The notes beneath the pieces are model-generated. The model was not told where the DNA came from and did not search any database. It was given only the letters and a program-made list of their open reading frames with translations. Shown piece by piece: positions 15,001 to 26,020 of a DNA stretch of 64,000 nucleotides. This DNA comes from Heliocidaris erythrogramma. Its lineage: Eukaryota; Echinodermata; Echinoidea; Camarodonta; Echinometridae. The translations under genes were made by a program, and so were the position numbers. The first letter of the stretch is position 1, and every line of letters begins with the position of its first letter. The DNA is taken from the NCBI GenBank assembly GCA_025617745.1, contig CM046853.1:11424974-11488973 (forward strand), written 5' to 3'.

Positions 15001-16010
15001 AAGATTTTGCTTGTGCTTCGAGAACTGAATTGCAAAGGCTTATTATATGTCATTATTATTCTGTTATTTAAAACCGTAACTGATGCAAACATTATAGAAA
15101 TTCCAAAATGTGCTTCCAACATACTGGCTAAAGCTAAATATGAAATACTGTATATAAAACAACGCATACATCATACATGTAAGTTATTCATGTGAATAAC
15201 TCGGAGAAATATATAAATTTTCTCTATTAAAAAAAATTGACTGCGGCATTAAAATACACTCTTTTCTTGGATATTACAATAATGAAACGACACTGTAAAG
15301 AATGTCATCGTTTATTTTTTTTCTTATGTATCATCTCAGTAAATTCGCTTTACTCATTTCATTCACTTTACAGCAAACGGAATCAAGCATTGCTTTGTAC
15401 TGGTACAGCTGAACAGATATGGACAAGTCCATACTCTTTACGCATTTTCAGGCTCAACGGAGGCAAATCAGGTAACCATGAATAATGATAATAATAGTCA
15501 ATTCCCAAATTGAAACGAAACAGATTTGATTGTTCTAATATCTCGCTGTATAATGTTCTTCAGCAAAATGATAGCCTTTTTATATTATCAAGTCATCATT
15601 TTGTTTAAAAAGTAGACTAGAAAAAGAAAATGAACGTCCAAAATACGACGTTTATTGTTTGGTGTGACGAGCCATCGTCAAAGATTTATTGCCAGTTTAA
15701 AATGCTCTATGAACCCTTAAACATCAATAACATTTGGGCAGAAATTTTGCCCGGAATCTTGCATAATTTGGACATTTATTGTATTGGTTTATTGAATTGG
15801 TGCAATGGACAACGCAGTTCATGTTTTAACCTTAAGTCAGATAAGTCCGTATAAACCTCAATTTTAATGTGGGATTATCTACATTATACCTTGCTTTCTT
15901 TTCAGCAAATGTGGCTTGGACACTTGCGAGATTCAAGAAGTAAATGGATTCGAGCAATCCGTAGTGATTCTAAGAGCAAGGAAGACAAAGATAGGAAGAA
16001 GACACTTTAA
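1..16010 (+). CDS. PLEKHG7: PLEKHG7-like Rho guanine nucleotide exchange factor (DH-PH), 5'-partial, 20 exons
   Basis: A Dbl-family exchange factor that should load GTP onto Rho GTPases at membranes. Exons, each with AG/GT borders and continuous phase: 1-339, 2654-2762, 4323-4420, 5610-5749, 6050-6091, 6136-6290, 7109-7132, 7622-7681, 7851-7891, 8039-8125, 8522-8677, 9748-9843, 9988-10089, 10417-10527, 10729-10903, 13444-13565, 13908-14001, 14711-14950, 15374-15471, 15906-16010 (797 codons plus TAA in the window). The first ~365 residues are Ser/Pro-rich and look disordered. The DH domain runs from about residue 384 (KRREKVWEVF) to 578, including LLITPIQRITKYTLLL. A linker with a WPP motif follows, then a PH domain from about 640 (VYVFLFDDMLLIT) ending near KWIRAI. 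The protein stops soon after PH, which fits PLEKHG7 better than the longer PLEKHG5. The intron after 10903 starts with GC, not GT. The N terminus lies upstream of the window. Exon 2 is the least certain. Confidence 0.85.
966..1160 (+). repeat. tRNA-derived SINE-like fragment in RhoGEF intron 1
   Basis: A B-box-like GGTTCGAATCTCAG at about 1042 is followed by a CACGTCTTTCGGATGGTGAC-type core and GGTCGGTCCCAGACG, the layout of tRNA-headed invertebrate SINEs. The A box is degenerate, so this is a dead copy and not a working tRNA gene. Confidence 0.5.
2100..2329. repeat. Possible foldback element, poorly bounded
   Basis: Short inverted pieces of CCAACTTTTGGGTAAA / TTTACCCAACAT repeat through this intronic stretch, which ends in CTAAGAGTGTA, the complement of the TACACTCT terminus of the element at 4856. 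The left end could not be found. Confidence 0.3.
4690..5445. repeat. Interspersed repeat split by a younger MITE
   Basis: The outer halves (4690-4855 and 5369-5445) read as one repeat family ('gcgtacccaaatggagggggg ... ccaggtacgtcactgac') interrupted by the foldback element 4856-5368. It lies in a RhoGEF intron. Family name not known to me. Confidence 0.45.
4856..5368. mobile_element. Foldback MITE with tRNA-like arms, TA target duplication
   Basis: Imperfect terminal inverted repeats CACTCTAAAAAC(T)TAAGTGCT and AGCACTTTAGTTTTTACAGTG are flanked by TA on both sides, as for Tc1/mariner-type insertions. Each arm also carries an inverted copy of a tRNA-like block: a GGTTCGAGGCTCGCC B-box-like motif near 5230 on + and its complement near 5020, with an A-box-like TAGTCTAGCGGTAATG on the - strand near 5080. 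No transposase is encoded. Confidence 0.7.
6299..6560. repeat. Interspersed repeat, GGATCCAGG-type end
   Basis: Begins GGGGTAGATCCAGGCTTTTG and resembles, in reverse, the end of the copy at 14360-14522. It lies in a RhoGEF intron. No coding potential seen. Confidence 0.35.
8867..8897. repeat. (GA)n followed by poly-G tract
   Basis: A GA-dinucleotide run passes into more than 12 consecutive G. The same (GA)n-Gn arrangement recurs near 51194-51232. Confidence 0.8.
10954..12630. mobile_element. Inverted-terminal element filled with ~155-bp tandem units
   Basis: Bounded by GTATCCCCCGGCA and TGCCGGGGGATAC, with ATT on both outer sides as a possible 3-bp target duplication. Inside are about nine units of 144-168 bp, each with 'cacatttct..acggatttc.ttcaaatttt', 'ggtgatgctgcc', 'gttccgtc.tttatagggtcaaaggtcat'. 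Unit landmarks (gttccg) fall at 11141, 11297, 11465, 11621, 11769, 11925, 12073, 12217 and 12373. It sits 50 bp inside the RhoGEF intron that has the GC donor. No transposase is seen; the short open frames just read through the repeat. Confidence 0.7.
13108..13128. repeat. 21-nt poly-G tract
   Basis: An uninterrupted run of 21 G in the RhoGEF intron 10904-13443. Another long G run lies at about 14604-14623. Confidence 0.85.
14360..14522. repeat. Interspersed repeat in RhoGEF intron
   Basis: Ends in CAAAATCCTGGATCCGCCCC, the complement of the start of the copy near 6299, and begins 'ggcagtggcggatctac'. The two ends are mutually inverted, so this may be a small inverted-terminal element. Confidence 0.45.
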
Positions 16011-16335
16011 TGACCATGATAATGACGACATTCTAGCAAGACGTCTGACAGCGTCGCGTCGTCACGTCACCGATGCTGACACAATAGGAAAATGGCCGTG
16101 GTCATTTGTCATGTATCCCGTGTACTGGGTTATATTTATTACTATCAATATCTCATGTGTGACTGATTAAGTTAAGTTAAGTATATTTTTATGTTTATGA
16201 GGGAATCATGATTAAAACTATTAACTGAAGTGGCCTTCTTTGAAGTTAGAAAAAAAAATCAACGTTTGGTAGCACATCGTCTTCTCTTGCACAAAATATT
16301 CGATATAATGCAGAAGGCTTTGAGAAAGATCAAAC

Positions 16336-16726
16336 AATCCATTTTATCAAACGAAGAAGCTTGACTGGGGAGGAATTTTTAATTTGTAAACAAATCTTTC
16401 GGCATATTTGTTTACAAATTAAAAATTCCTCCCCAGTCAAGCTTCTTCGTTTACTAACCATTGTCCACGGCGGACCGTTTGAATATTAATGAGTCAGAAA
16501 GAAGAGGATCTTGGGTATTTGATTCTAGTTCGTCGTGACTTGGCCGTGAACCAGAATAGCCTGGTGGTTAAGTCGCTGCCCGGCAAGCAGTAGATGACAG
16601 GTTCGAATCCCGCTGGTTCCAATTTTTTCTGACTTGTGTTTTTCATTACAGATCGAGCATACGATCTTTAACACTGGGAGTAATATGCCGAAAGATTTGT
16701 TTACAAATTAAAAATCCATTTTATCA
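16336..16726. mobile_element. Retroposon-like insertion with 14-bp target duplication and 47-bp hairpin
   Basis: The direct repeats AATCCATTTTATCA at 16336-16349 and 16713-16726 flank the insert. At its left edge a perfect 47-bp inverted repeat (16349-16395 against 16406-16452) surrounds the 10-nt loop CTTTCGGCAT. The right end, 16685-16715, is an inverted copy of the loop plus inner arm. A tRNA-like Pol III unit lies inside. The long target duplication suggests LINE-type retroposition; the inverted ends suggest a foldback history. Confidence 0.65.
16547..16626 (+). tRNA. tRNA-like Pol III unit (pseudo-tRNA or SINE head)
   Basis: The A-box-like TAGCCTGGTGG (16557) and perfect B box GGTTCGAATCC (16600) are correctly spaced. 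A 7-bp acceptor-like pairing GAACCAG/CTGGTTC closes the unit, and an anticodon-like stem-loop (GCTGC-CCGGCAA-GCAGT) would show GGC. It is followed by T6, a Pol III terminator. Against a working tRNA: C instead of T at position 33, and A-C mismatches in the T stem under the standard layout. Better called a tRNA-derived unit than tRNA-Ala. Confidence 0.45.
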
Positions 16727-17264
16727 TTTGACAACTCTGTTTCAATTAATTTTGATACATGTTTAAGTGCTGGTACACTCACAAGAGTAACATTTGAAAA
16801 AAAGGTCAACTTTATCTTATTACAGTTAGTCAATTTCATATGTATGTTCGATGTTATTTCCTCTTATAGTTCAGAAAATTCATAATTTCTTCCTGGTCTG
16901 TTTATAACTTTAAACAAATTTCCCCCAAAACTATTTGTTTCACTTTGCTCTAACACAGAATGCAGCTTATAGTGGTAATGTAACTTAGTTTACGTGTAAC
17001 GTTTATTTCAACAAAATTGGATTGAACATTGTTAATGCTAAAAATTCGTCATCAGTATCAATGCCGATACTCCAGACCTATACATGCAGACAAAGATTGT
17101 TATTTAGCTTGTATTTTACTTGGTTTGGTTAGTAAAATCATGGTTGAAATAGTGAAAAGTCTATGTAGAGATTTAGAATTAGATTCAAACTTGCACATCT
17201 TCCTCCCTCTCCTTGTCCACGTATTTGTTTTTGAACGACCAACGGGTTAAACTGATGAACACAT
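16727..17264. other. Intergenic, no feature seen
   Basis: AT-rich sequence downstream of the RhoGEF stop and the retroposon-like insertion. Open frames here are short, and I see no coding similarity, hairpin or tandem repeat. Confidence 0.5.
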
Positions 17265-17900
17265 TCAAGCTTTTTTAAGGCCTCCGCCCATGCACCACAT
17301 GAAGGTGGTGCCAGAGGCATTATGTTTTCGGGTTGTCCGTCCGTCCGTTCGTCCCGCTTCTCGTTCTCGCGATAACTCAAGAATCACATGAGGTATGAAC
17401 TTCAAACTTGGTGGTGGTATGTATCACCATAGGAAGATGATCTGATTAGAATTTGAGGTACGTAGGTCAAAGGTCAAAGATCACAGAGATCAATTTCTGA
17501 AATTACAGGTGTTAGCATCGTTCTCGCGATAACTCAAGAACCATTTGAGGTATGAACTTTAAACTTGGCGCTAGTATGTATCACCATAGAAAGACGATCT
17601 GATTAGATTTCGGGATACGTAGGTCAAAGGTCAAAGGTCATAGAGGTCAATTCTGAAATTGCAGGTTTAGCCTTGTTAACGTGATATCTCAAGAACCATT
17701 TGATCCATGAACCTCACTTGGAGCTAGTATGCATCACCATAGTGAGACGAACTGATTAGATTTTAGTTCACGTAGGTCAAAGGTGACAGGTCATAGACAT
17801 ACACATACATGTGTATGTGAAATTAATGTATTTTACCTTTGTTATCACCATATCTCAACTATTTTGTATTCATGACTAGGAGCAGATAAAGTGATCAGAT
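17265..17900. repeat. Decayed tandem element of the 'cctccgcc / gttttcgggttgtccgtccg' family
   Basis: Starts with a hairpin-prone GCCTCCGCCCATGC...GAGGCATTATGTTTTCGGG and TCCGTCCGTCCG. Then come about three ~160-bp units, each with 'cgataactcaagaac', 'tatgaacttcaaacttg', 'gtatcaccata', 'gatctgattaga' and AGGTCAAAGGTCA. It is the reverse-orientation relative of the element at 48347-49829. The right end fades out. Confidence 0.65.
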
Positions 17901-18189
17901 TTGGGGGTTATAAGGTGTAAGGTCAAATGTAAAAGAGGTCAATTAACATGTAATTAGAGGCTTTTTTATTCTGGTTATAACAATATTTCAAGAACAGTTT
18001 GAGGCATCAACTGAATTTAATCGGAGTCATATAGGAGACGCAGTTGCATTCATCTTGTTCCCTATATACATTTATAGCGTAAAATGTAAGCCGAGTTTCA
18101 AGAGTCGCATTAATTACCATGGTGTAGAGTTTCTAACAAGTCAGTTTTCTAAACTATTGAATGAATTTCTGGCCTTTATTTATTTTAAA

Positions 18190-18250
18190 TATATCTAGCG
18201 CTTTGAGCCAGTTTGGGTAAGGCGCTTTATAAATGCCAGGTATTATTATT
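18190..18250 (+). repeat. Short conserved retroposon tail (GCGCTTT...TATAAAT...ATT n)
   Basis: AGCGCTTTGAGCC...AAGGCGCTTTATAAATGCC followed by ATT repeats is a tail shared by many animal LINE/SINE families. A second, reversed copy lies at 59312-59402. Confidence 0.5.
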
Positions 18251-18420
18251 AATATTTATTTCCTGTTCAAGATGAATCTCTCTTTATGCTTTCTATAAGT
18301 AGCTGATTAAAACGGTCATATTTCATCAGCAAAATATTTATATTCAGAAGTGTATGAAGACAGATGTAAAAATATAACTGTAATAACAAATGGAACACTT
18401 AGTACCTCTTAATTTCTGTA

Positions 18421-18663
18421 TGGCACGAAAAAGAGACATGATAACGAAGCTTTTCGACCTACATTCAATCGCACGAACCCCTTCTGTGCAGACAAAAGGA
18501 GTTCGTCCAAGCTTTGCGATTGTTCTGACATTACAGCGTCTGGGTTGCGTCCGGGTTCATCGAGTATAATATAGTTGATTTCAAGTAATTTGTTGTATAC
18601 CTGCGTGATAACCTGATGAGTGCAGGTCGAAAAGCTTCGTTATCATGTCTCTTTTTCGTGCCA
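18421..18663. mobile_element. Foldback MITE, TGGCACGAAAAAGAGACATG termini, copy 1
   Basis: About 40-bp inverted arms (TGGCACGAAAAAGAGACATG... to ...CGTGCCA), TA on both sides and a CGTCTGGGTTGCGTCCGGGT core. Copy 2 is at 42526-42796. Sequence next to the arm (ttgaaa.tttgtagtaccaagaaatta) is also shared with copy 2, so the repeat unit is longer than the arms. No coding capacity. Confidence 0.75.
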
Positions 18664-21364
18664 TATTGAAATTTTGTAGTACCAAGAAATTATTTCTTAA
18701 TTTCTGTGTAATTGTGTTGGGGAAGATCTCTGTTTTTATGCCCAAGTTTGCCCATAGTACTCATATAATGCACTATGTTGATTGGAAATCTGTGTGTTCA
18801 GTTTATTTTCCCCCGACACTCCTAAACTGATATTCCATTATATGTTGTAAGACAGGAGACATCAAACTGGGTTGATATAGCCTACCTGACATCTTGTAAT
18901 ATCTATTTAAAAGTAAGGTTATGTGAGATTAAGATTAAAATAAGGAAGACTAATACTGTTATCTACCATTGCTCGTTGTGAAAATAAGATGTGGTACCTT
19001 ACAATATACGCTATAAGTGAAGATTTAATTTATGATTATGATTTATGATTTTGAGGTATATTTCAAGACTACATGTATAAAGCTTTATCTTGCCTGCCTG
19101 TATCGACAACATCGCTATGGATATACAATGTAGATCGCATAAAAACTATAAGGCATGGCGATTTTACATAAATGTAATTTTACCATTTATGTAATTCAGG
19201 CCAATTAAATTATCATCGATAGAACGTCAGTTAGAATAAACAAACAGCGATATTCACGATTCACGTAAAAATGATAAAATATAGCATACTAGACCTATAT
19301 GACGATTTCAGTTATGTATAAGGTTTAATTATTGTCTAACATACAGGAGGGCGGATTTTGAGGTATTTAGGATACATGGTTTTTACTAACAAATGGCAGC
19401 CTTGTAGTAGCATATACAAGTATTTATTTTGATAATAAAAAATACCTTACACAGATAGCATTTTGATAGAAACTGTCAGAATTACTGCCTGTTGTTTATT
19501 CTTTCTCGACTCTTTTTGTATAAGAATTGATGTTAGACATCTATTTATTTTTTCACTAATTGGATTATGGATAAGTAAATAATTTTTCGAATATAACTAT
19601 AAACATAAATATACATGTATTTTCAGTCAAATCTGATCAATGTATTTATTATGAATGATTTAAAGCATACTGATTGATTAAAATATTGAAAATCATAGCA
19701 ATATTAAAATCATAGAGGTGTCGGAGAGAATAGTAAGGTTGAACACAAAGACTATAATTATTGAGAGTGTAATAAACTATACTATGTATGATCAAGAAAT
19801 CCATTAGTTGAGAAGTCTAATTGTGTTTCTGCACATCAAAATAAGTTCCGTTAAAGTGGAAGAATTTTAAGTTAGATGTGAAAAGTGCAAAACAACTACA
19901 TCATCTACATGTACACGAAACACGGGGAGAAAAGCGCGATTCAAGAAGGGAGATATAGATATATGAAAGCGAGATATAAATGAGCGAGATATAAAGATTT
20001 GAGAAATGTGGGAGTGTGAGAGAGAGAGATATATATATATATATATATATATACACGAACGAGATTTGCAAATGAGTCAGGAATAAAAAATAAAAAGTGG
20101 AATAAAAAATAAAAAGTAATGAAAGTGGATAAAAAGACATTGAAATATGACAGGCCATATCATGTTGATAAAGCAGTGAGATAGACCCGAGATACCATAG
20201 GTTAAAACAGTAACGAACTGAAATACTACAAAGTAATAAAATGTAAAATATAGTGGGGGGGGGGAATGTTAATAAGTGAGTTATATAGAAGTGATATATA
20301 AAGAAGAGAAAATACTGTAACCATACTCGATGATTTTGAAAACATTACTTGTGTGCTTATGGGTAAAACTTTTACGGCAACTTCCATTTTTAGTTGTAAC
20401 TTGATATTTTGCAGTTGTAAAAATTATTACTGTTGCAGTCAAATTTTTTAATGAAAATGGGCCATTATGATTAATTGCATGAACGATTATCAAGAGCTAT
20501 TTGTAGTATATTTACCAAATGAAATAAAGACATTTATTACAAAATGATATAATGGGATCAAAGCTTCATTTTTAATTAACTATTTCTAAAAAGTAGTTAA
20601 CACACTTTAGCATTTCAGTGATAATCAGCATAAAGAAATATTTACAAGAATTGTATAATTCTTTACACATATAGATATTCAGAAAAAGATAGCTTTTGCA
20701 CCTGTACCAGTCTTGATCAATACAAATGTGTATAAATGTTTCCTTGTTAAAACTCCATTATGACGGAATAATATACCACATCAAGATGTATCGTAATGTA
20801 GCACAGCAAGTGTTTCTACAAAAGTATAATCATTTATATTTGAAACAAGCACATACAAATACTCAGAAATTTCAAAATCTCTACCTCTAAATTTCGTCTA
20901 AAAATCAAACTTCAGACATAACAAGATGTTGCAAAAATAATATCTACATTTGACACCAAAATTTAAACCATTTTCTTTTCATTTAACTCTGCAGTGATTA
21001 ATAAACTATACAGTAACAATAATTTGTAATAAAAAATATGAAACAGAATATGCAAATGACATCTAATAACCTGAGAGGTAGGAATGAAGTTTAAAAGCCA
21101 TAGTAAAATTTTGCTTTGATTTTTGTGCAGTGCCAATTGATTCATTTTTTTACCCGGCTGAGGCAAGCAAGTATAAGCCATTATAGATAAGCAACCTGTG
21201 GCTTAAAGTCCTATCTACGGGACTTGAAAAATGAGGATTTTATGCCCTACCAAAAGGCACTAAAGCAAAGACTTGGTTTCAATCTCACCATCTCTTGGTC
21301 ACAGGAGACCACTGCTTTTACCGTTGAGAAATTGCACCTCCACAGCAATGTAACTATGATGGAG
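18664..21364. other. AT-rich intergenic stretch
   Basis: No gene recognised. It holds a GA/TA microsatellite at about 20018-20054 and a poly-G run near 20253. Translated open frames are low complexity and show no domain. Confidence 0.5.
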
Positions 21365-21367
21365 ATA

Positions 21368-21504
21368 AGGGGAGCATTTCATCAAGTGTTCTGTCAGTGA
21401 TTTTTACAGACAACTGTTATAAGCTACTGAAATCCTTGCATCTGATTGGCTGAGCAAATTTGTCATTAAAAATCACTGACAAAACACCTGGTGAAACGCT
21501 CCCC
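21368..21504. mobile_element. Foldback MITE, GGGGAGCATTTCAT termini
   Basis: GGGGAGCATTTCATCAAGTG... pairs with ...CACCTGGTGAAACGCTCCCC; inner arms TGTCAGTGATTTTTA/TAAAAATCACTGACA. The centre reads CTGATTGGCTGAGC. About 137 bp, non-coding. Confidence 0.7.
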
Positions 21505-23559
21505 AGAATTGCAGATATCCCAAAGGACCAAATCTCACTTTATTCATATTGAACAACAATACAAGAATCTCATTTCAACAACCAATTGTATTTTTCTTGC
21601 CAATTGTACCTACAGGCTTTATATATATCAAAAGTGAAGTTCTCTTTGAATAAAAAAGTTAAAGCATTGTGTAGAAAAAATTAATTTCAGCCATACCAAA
21701 AATAAGTTAAATAATCATATATCACTTTATATTTTGGAATTTTCCTGCTAGAAATAGACCAGTTTCCTAGGGACCTAGTAACGAGGTATTCCATTAACCT
21801 GTTTTTAACGAATGAACTACAATACTTGGAATCCAGTTTGCATTCATTACTTGTTGCTATGTCTGACAAGCCTCTGACAAGCTTTCCGGTTGTCAAGAAC
21901 AACCTTTGTTTTAAAAGTGCATACAATTTAAATATATTTGGTAACAGCTCTATTGACGAAAAATTGATATAATTTTGAATTAAACCCAAAGGATTGAATA
22001 CTACACCTCTACTGAATGACTGGAAGTACGCAATAGCGAATACAGCAGAAAAAAAGTTTCTCGATATTCTAAGAATTTTGATACATGTTAGATATATTGA
22101 TAATTCATTTAAAAATCATGATTGCCTTTCACACTTATTCAAATAAGAGTGTCATACAGGGATTTGTAAATTACTGAAATTGTAAGAAATTGTAAAAAGT
22201 ATACAACAACTTAAGTATACTACTATAAAGAACTCTTTATACAATGTTGACTGCGATATACAGCAGTAGTATTGAAAAGTATCAATAAAGTGAATGTCTA
22301 AAGAGGCAAGTCCCTCATCATAATTACTACATTAAAATAATCAACCAACTAACAACTATTACTCACTAAAATGATATAAAATCTTAACTGCTTTAAAACT
22401 TTACAAAACCTGACAAATTTTGGAAAACAGTGGAGCACACCAATTCAAGTACTGTATAACGCACACTGGTATGATAAAGGAATGCACATGGCAATATTGT
22501 CATGGTAACGTGAAGAGTAGCACAGCACAGGTGCATAACACTATGGAAGCTATGAAGATCAAAACAATTTGATTATTTACATGTCTGTGTGAGTTAAAAA
22601 TTACACAGAATTACATGTGTCTGTTACAAGTGAATAGAGAGCTCGTCAAAAGTCTATGGAAGCTATGAAAATCAAAAGAATTTGAATATACACAAGTAGG
22701 CGTCATTTGAAGTTGCAGGAAATAACTACTTTTACTAGCTATAGTGGAACTCTGAGCATTTCAAAATCGACATGAAAATAGGTACAATTTCAAGGAATAA
22801 TCTGCATGTTGCCTATTTCAATACAATTGTAGAAATATTTCAGTGAATTATATACAATACAGATTGACAAAAATATTACTTATTAATTGAACACGTGCAC
22901 AACCTACTTGGAGTGAGGGAAATCACTCACTTGATCACTGATATGACTGTAACAACTCAAGAGTAACAAAAACATACAAATGACATAAATAAGGATGAGG
23001 CATACTCACAGTTCAGAGCAAAATAAAACACACAAAAAGGTTCTATTTCTTTTGGTGTATCTGAAAAATCATTTCAATTTCAGTATAATTTCACAATACT
23101 TCCTAAATACCTTGAACAGTTCCATGGATAATGCACAGATTTTAGTTTTAATTTAAATACTGTGAAAGGTTTGTTTCAATGAATGGAACAATAACCACAT
23201 TTTCTAAAATTTGGTAAACTTACTCAAAATAATGAAATGGAATGTTTCACCTCTAAGAAATCCTAACTATCTTAAATCGGACCATACACATTAACTTGAT
23301 TTTGATAATATTCAGTCAATATCAATGTCAGGGAAAATCCCAATTCCCCAGGTTTTTTTTGTAACAGCTTTAAATTTCAATGTACTTAATGCCCATTAAA
23401 CTCTTTTAAATACAAAAGTTACTTTAATATTCAAAGAAACTATTAGGCATTAGCAACAATATTTTGTTATGAACCCTATGATCGATAATGTGAATGTAAT
23501 TCAAGAGTAACAATTTTGGATTATCATAGTCTATGCATTTAACCAGATGAATCACATAT
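21505..23559. other. AT-rich intergenic stretch
   Basis: No gene, RNA gene or repeat boundary recognised on either strand. Minus-strand frames up to 100 codons (near 21687-21989) show no family resemblance. Confidence 0.45.
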
Positions 23560-23562
23560 TGC

Positions 23563-24445
23563 ACAAAATATATAGATTTTAATTTCTGGTGAACTTATCA
23601 TGAATACTGAAAATGAAAGATGGGAAAAGCTTAACCTGGTGAAAACCAAATGATTGTCATATATTACATTGAAGGCTTTAGTTACAACTTATTATAAGAG
23701 CAGGTGCAAAAAAGAAAGGATTTTTACTACCATCACCTTTTTCCGACTAAAAATTTTTTCAAAAGGAAAAATTAATTAAACAAAATATATAGATTTTAAT
23801 TTCTGGTGAACTTGATCATGAATACTGAAAATGAACGATGGGAAAAGCTTAACCTGGTGAAAACCAAATGATTGTCATATATTACATTGAAGGCTTTAGT
23901 TAAAACTTATTATAACAGCAGGTTCAAAAAAAAAGAAAGGATTTTTACTACCATCATCACCTTTTTCCGACTAAAAATTTTTTCAAAAGGAAAAATTAAT
24001 TAATAAACAAAATATATAGATTTTAATTTCTGGTGAACTTGATCATGAATACTGAAAATGAACGATGGGAAAAGCATAACCTGGTGAAAACCAAATGATT
24101 GTCATATATTACATTCAAGGCTTTAGTTAAAACGTATTATAACAGCAGGTGCAAAAAAAAAAAGGATTTTTACTACCATCATCACCTTTTTCCTACTAAA
24201 TTTTTTTCAAAAGGAAAAATTAATAAACAAAATATATAGATTTTAATTTCTGGTGAACTTGATCATGAATACTGAAAATGAACGATGGGGAAAAGCTTAA
24301 CCTGGTGAAAACCAAATGATTGTCATATATTACATTCAAGGCTTTGGTTAAAACTTATTACAACAGCAGGTGCAAAAAAAAGAAAGGATTTTTACTACCA
24401 TCATCACCTTTTTCTGACTAAAATTTTTTCAAAAGGAAAAATTAA
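23563..24445. repeat. Tandem repeat, 4 units of ~220 bp
   Basis: Four near-identical units start with ACAAAATATATAGATTTTAA at about 23563, 23780, 24007 and 24228. Each contains 'ctggtgaacttgatcatgaatactgaaaatgaacg', 'aacctggtgaaaaccaaatg' and a 'ctttttccgactaaa' end. Units differ by a few substitutions and poly-A length, so the amplification is fairly recent. Confidence 0.85.
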
Positions 24446-25549
24446 TTAATAAGCATAATTAATAAGGATAAAAATAGTACAAAAATATATCTCTTGATTT
24501 TCAAGTGAGATAAGAAATATGGGAAAATATATTTAAAAAACATATGGCTCACTGAATATATTTCAGTTATATGATATCAAAAACATCTTCAAATAAAGAC
24601 ATATTTTAAAAACATAGTTATGTAATTTTTTTTTTAATTTCAAGGTTATGGATGGAATCCAGACTAATTCCTATTTCTTTCCATGACCTTACAGGAATAT
24701 AATATTTAATGTTAAAGTGATCAGTATTCGAAATTGGGCTGCCTCTTTGTGTCTCAAAAAAAAAAGGATTTTCTTGGAAATGTACAATCATCATTTCTCA
24801 TTGTGATAAACGTCAACATTGTACATAGTATGTAAGAGATATCTAAATAATTATTTAATTTCTACTATCTTGTAACCATACAGCCAAAATGACATTACAG
24901 AGAACTCTTGTATATGATAATGGGAATTTCTAGGCAAGTATTCTATTATGTAATCACATAACATTCTCTATGTAATATTGCACTGACACACAATGTACAA
25001 GAATACAAGCATCTTTTTTTTTGTTGAAGAGTATGCATCCACCCTTCCCATAGCATACCCATTGTCTCCAAATTGTTGTTAGTAGTTAAGTCCACTGGAC
25101 ATGGAAGGTAAGCTGGTAAAGATGAGCAACAGCACTGCATTAAGTTGTAAATGCCCTCCATTTATATCATCAATATTACATGCATTTGTTCTATTTGAGT
25201 GAATATCCTCCTCAAAAGTAAGATTTCCCTTGTGCATTTACCTCAGACTTTTTCTTCGTCAAAATAACTGCCAAAGGGAAATTTTGAATTAATCGTTGCA
25301 TATATTTTGTTAATATAGCCTACGGATCAGAATTGTATACTATGCAATAATATTCCTATGGCAGTGATATGGTATGAACTGAGGGAGAAACTGCAATACA
25401 TGCAATACCAAAAACTAGATGAATAGAGCACAATACATAACATAGGGTACGGTATATATTTTGATAGAAAATTATATAGCACTGTTTATGCAAAATCAAT
25501 ACGATGCTATATCTCAGTTGTATAATATTACATTCCAAATTCAGCATGA
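24446..25549. other. AT-rich intergenic stretch
   Basis: Nothing recognised between the 220-bp tandem array and the left end of the DIRS-like retrotransposon. Confidence 0.45.
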
Positions 25550-25558
25550 ATATGAAAA

Positions 25559-25853
25559 TTAAACGAGAACTTACCGTTTGAAGTTTAATTGTTATTTTAT
25601 TAGTAATAGGAGGATGATATTACGTATATGAGAGAGCCCGTTACTGCGCATGCGTCAATCTTAGTAGCATAGAAGGTGACTGTGGATAGAAAATTTTTGA
25701 GAACTAACTTAGCGTTTGAAGCACATGGGAGGGTGAGGAGGGACGTAATATCATCCTCCTATTACTAATAAAATAACAATTAAACTTCAAACGGTAAGTT
25801 CTCGTTTAATTTTCATATTTTACTACGTAATATCGTCTGAGATTACGTATATG
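25559..25853. repeat. DIRS left terminus and internal complementary region
   Basis: A ~60-bp block at 25559-25618 (AATTAAACGAGAACTTACCG...AGGAGGATGAT) is exactly inverted at 25749-25811. It is followed directly by TTTTACTACGTAATATCGTC (to about 25853), the inverse of the right element end. In DIRS elements this block bridges the two linear ends. Confidence 0.85.
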
Positions 25854-26020
25854 AGATTTTGAAGCACCACAGTCGCCTTCTAGAAAGGCAGCAGAGCTGC
25901 CCGAAAGCAAATTAAAGATACCCAATTGGGTATACACAGAAACTGCTCCACTAACAGAGGAGACAGTCATTATAAGTAAGCATACCATAATCATTAGGAA
26001 CAGGAAAACAACTTGATCTG

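Noticed and set aside
16547..16626. Functional tRNA-Ala (GGC)
   Set aside because: The standard fold has T-stem mismatches and lacks T33, and it lies inside a repeat with target duplications.
21687..21989. 100-codon minus-strand frame
   Set aside because: AT-rich chance frame with no recognisable domain or neighbouring exons.
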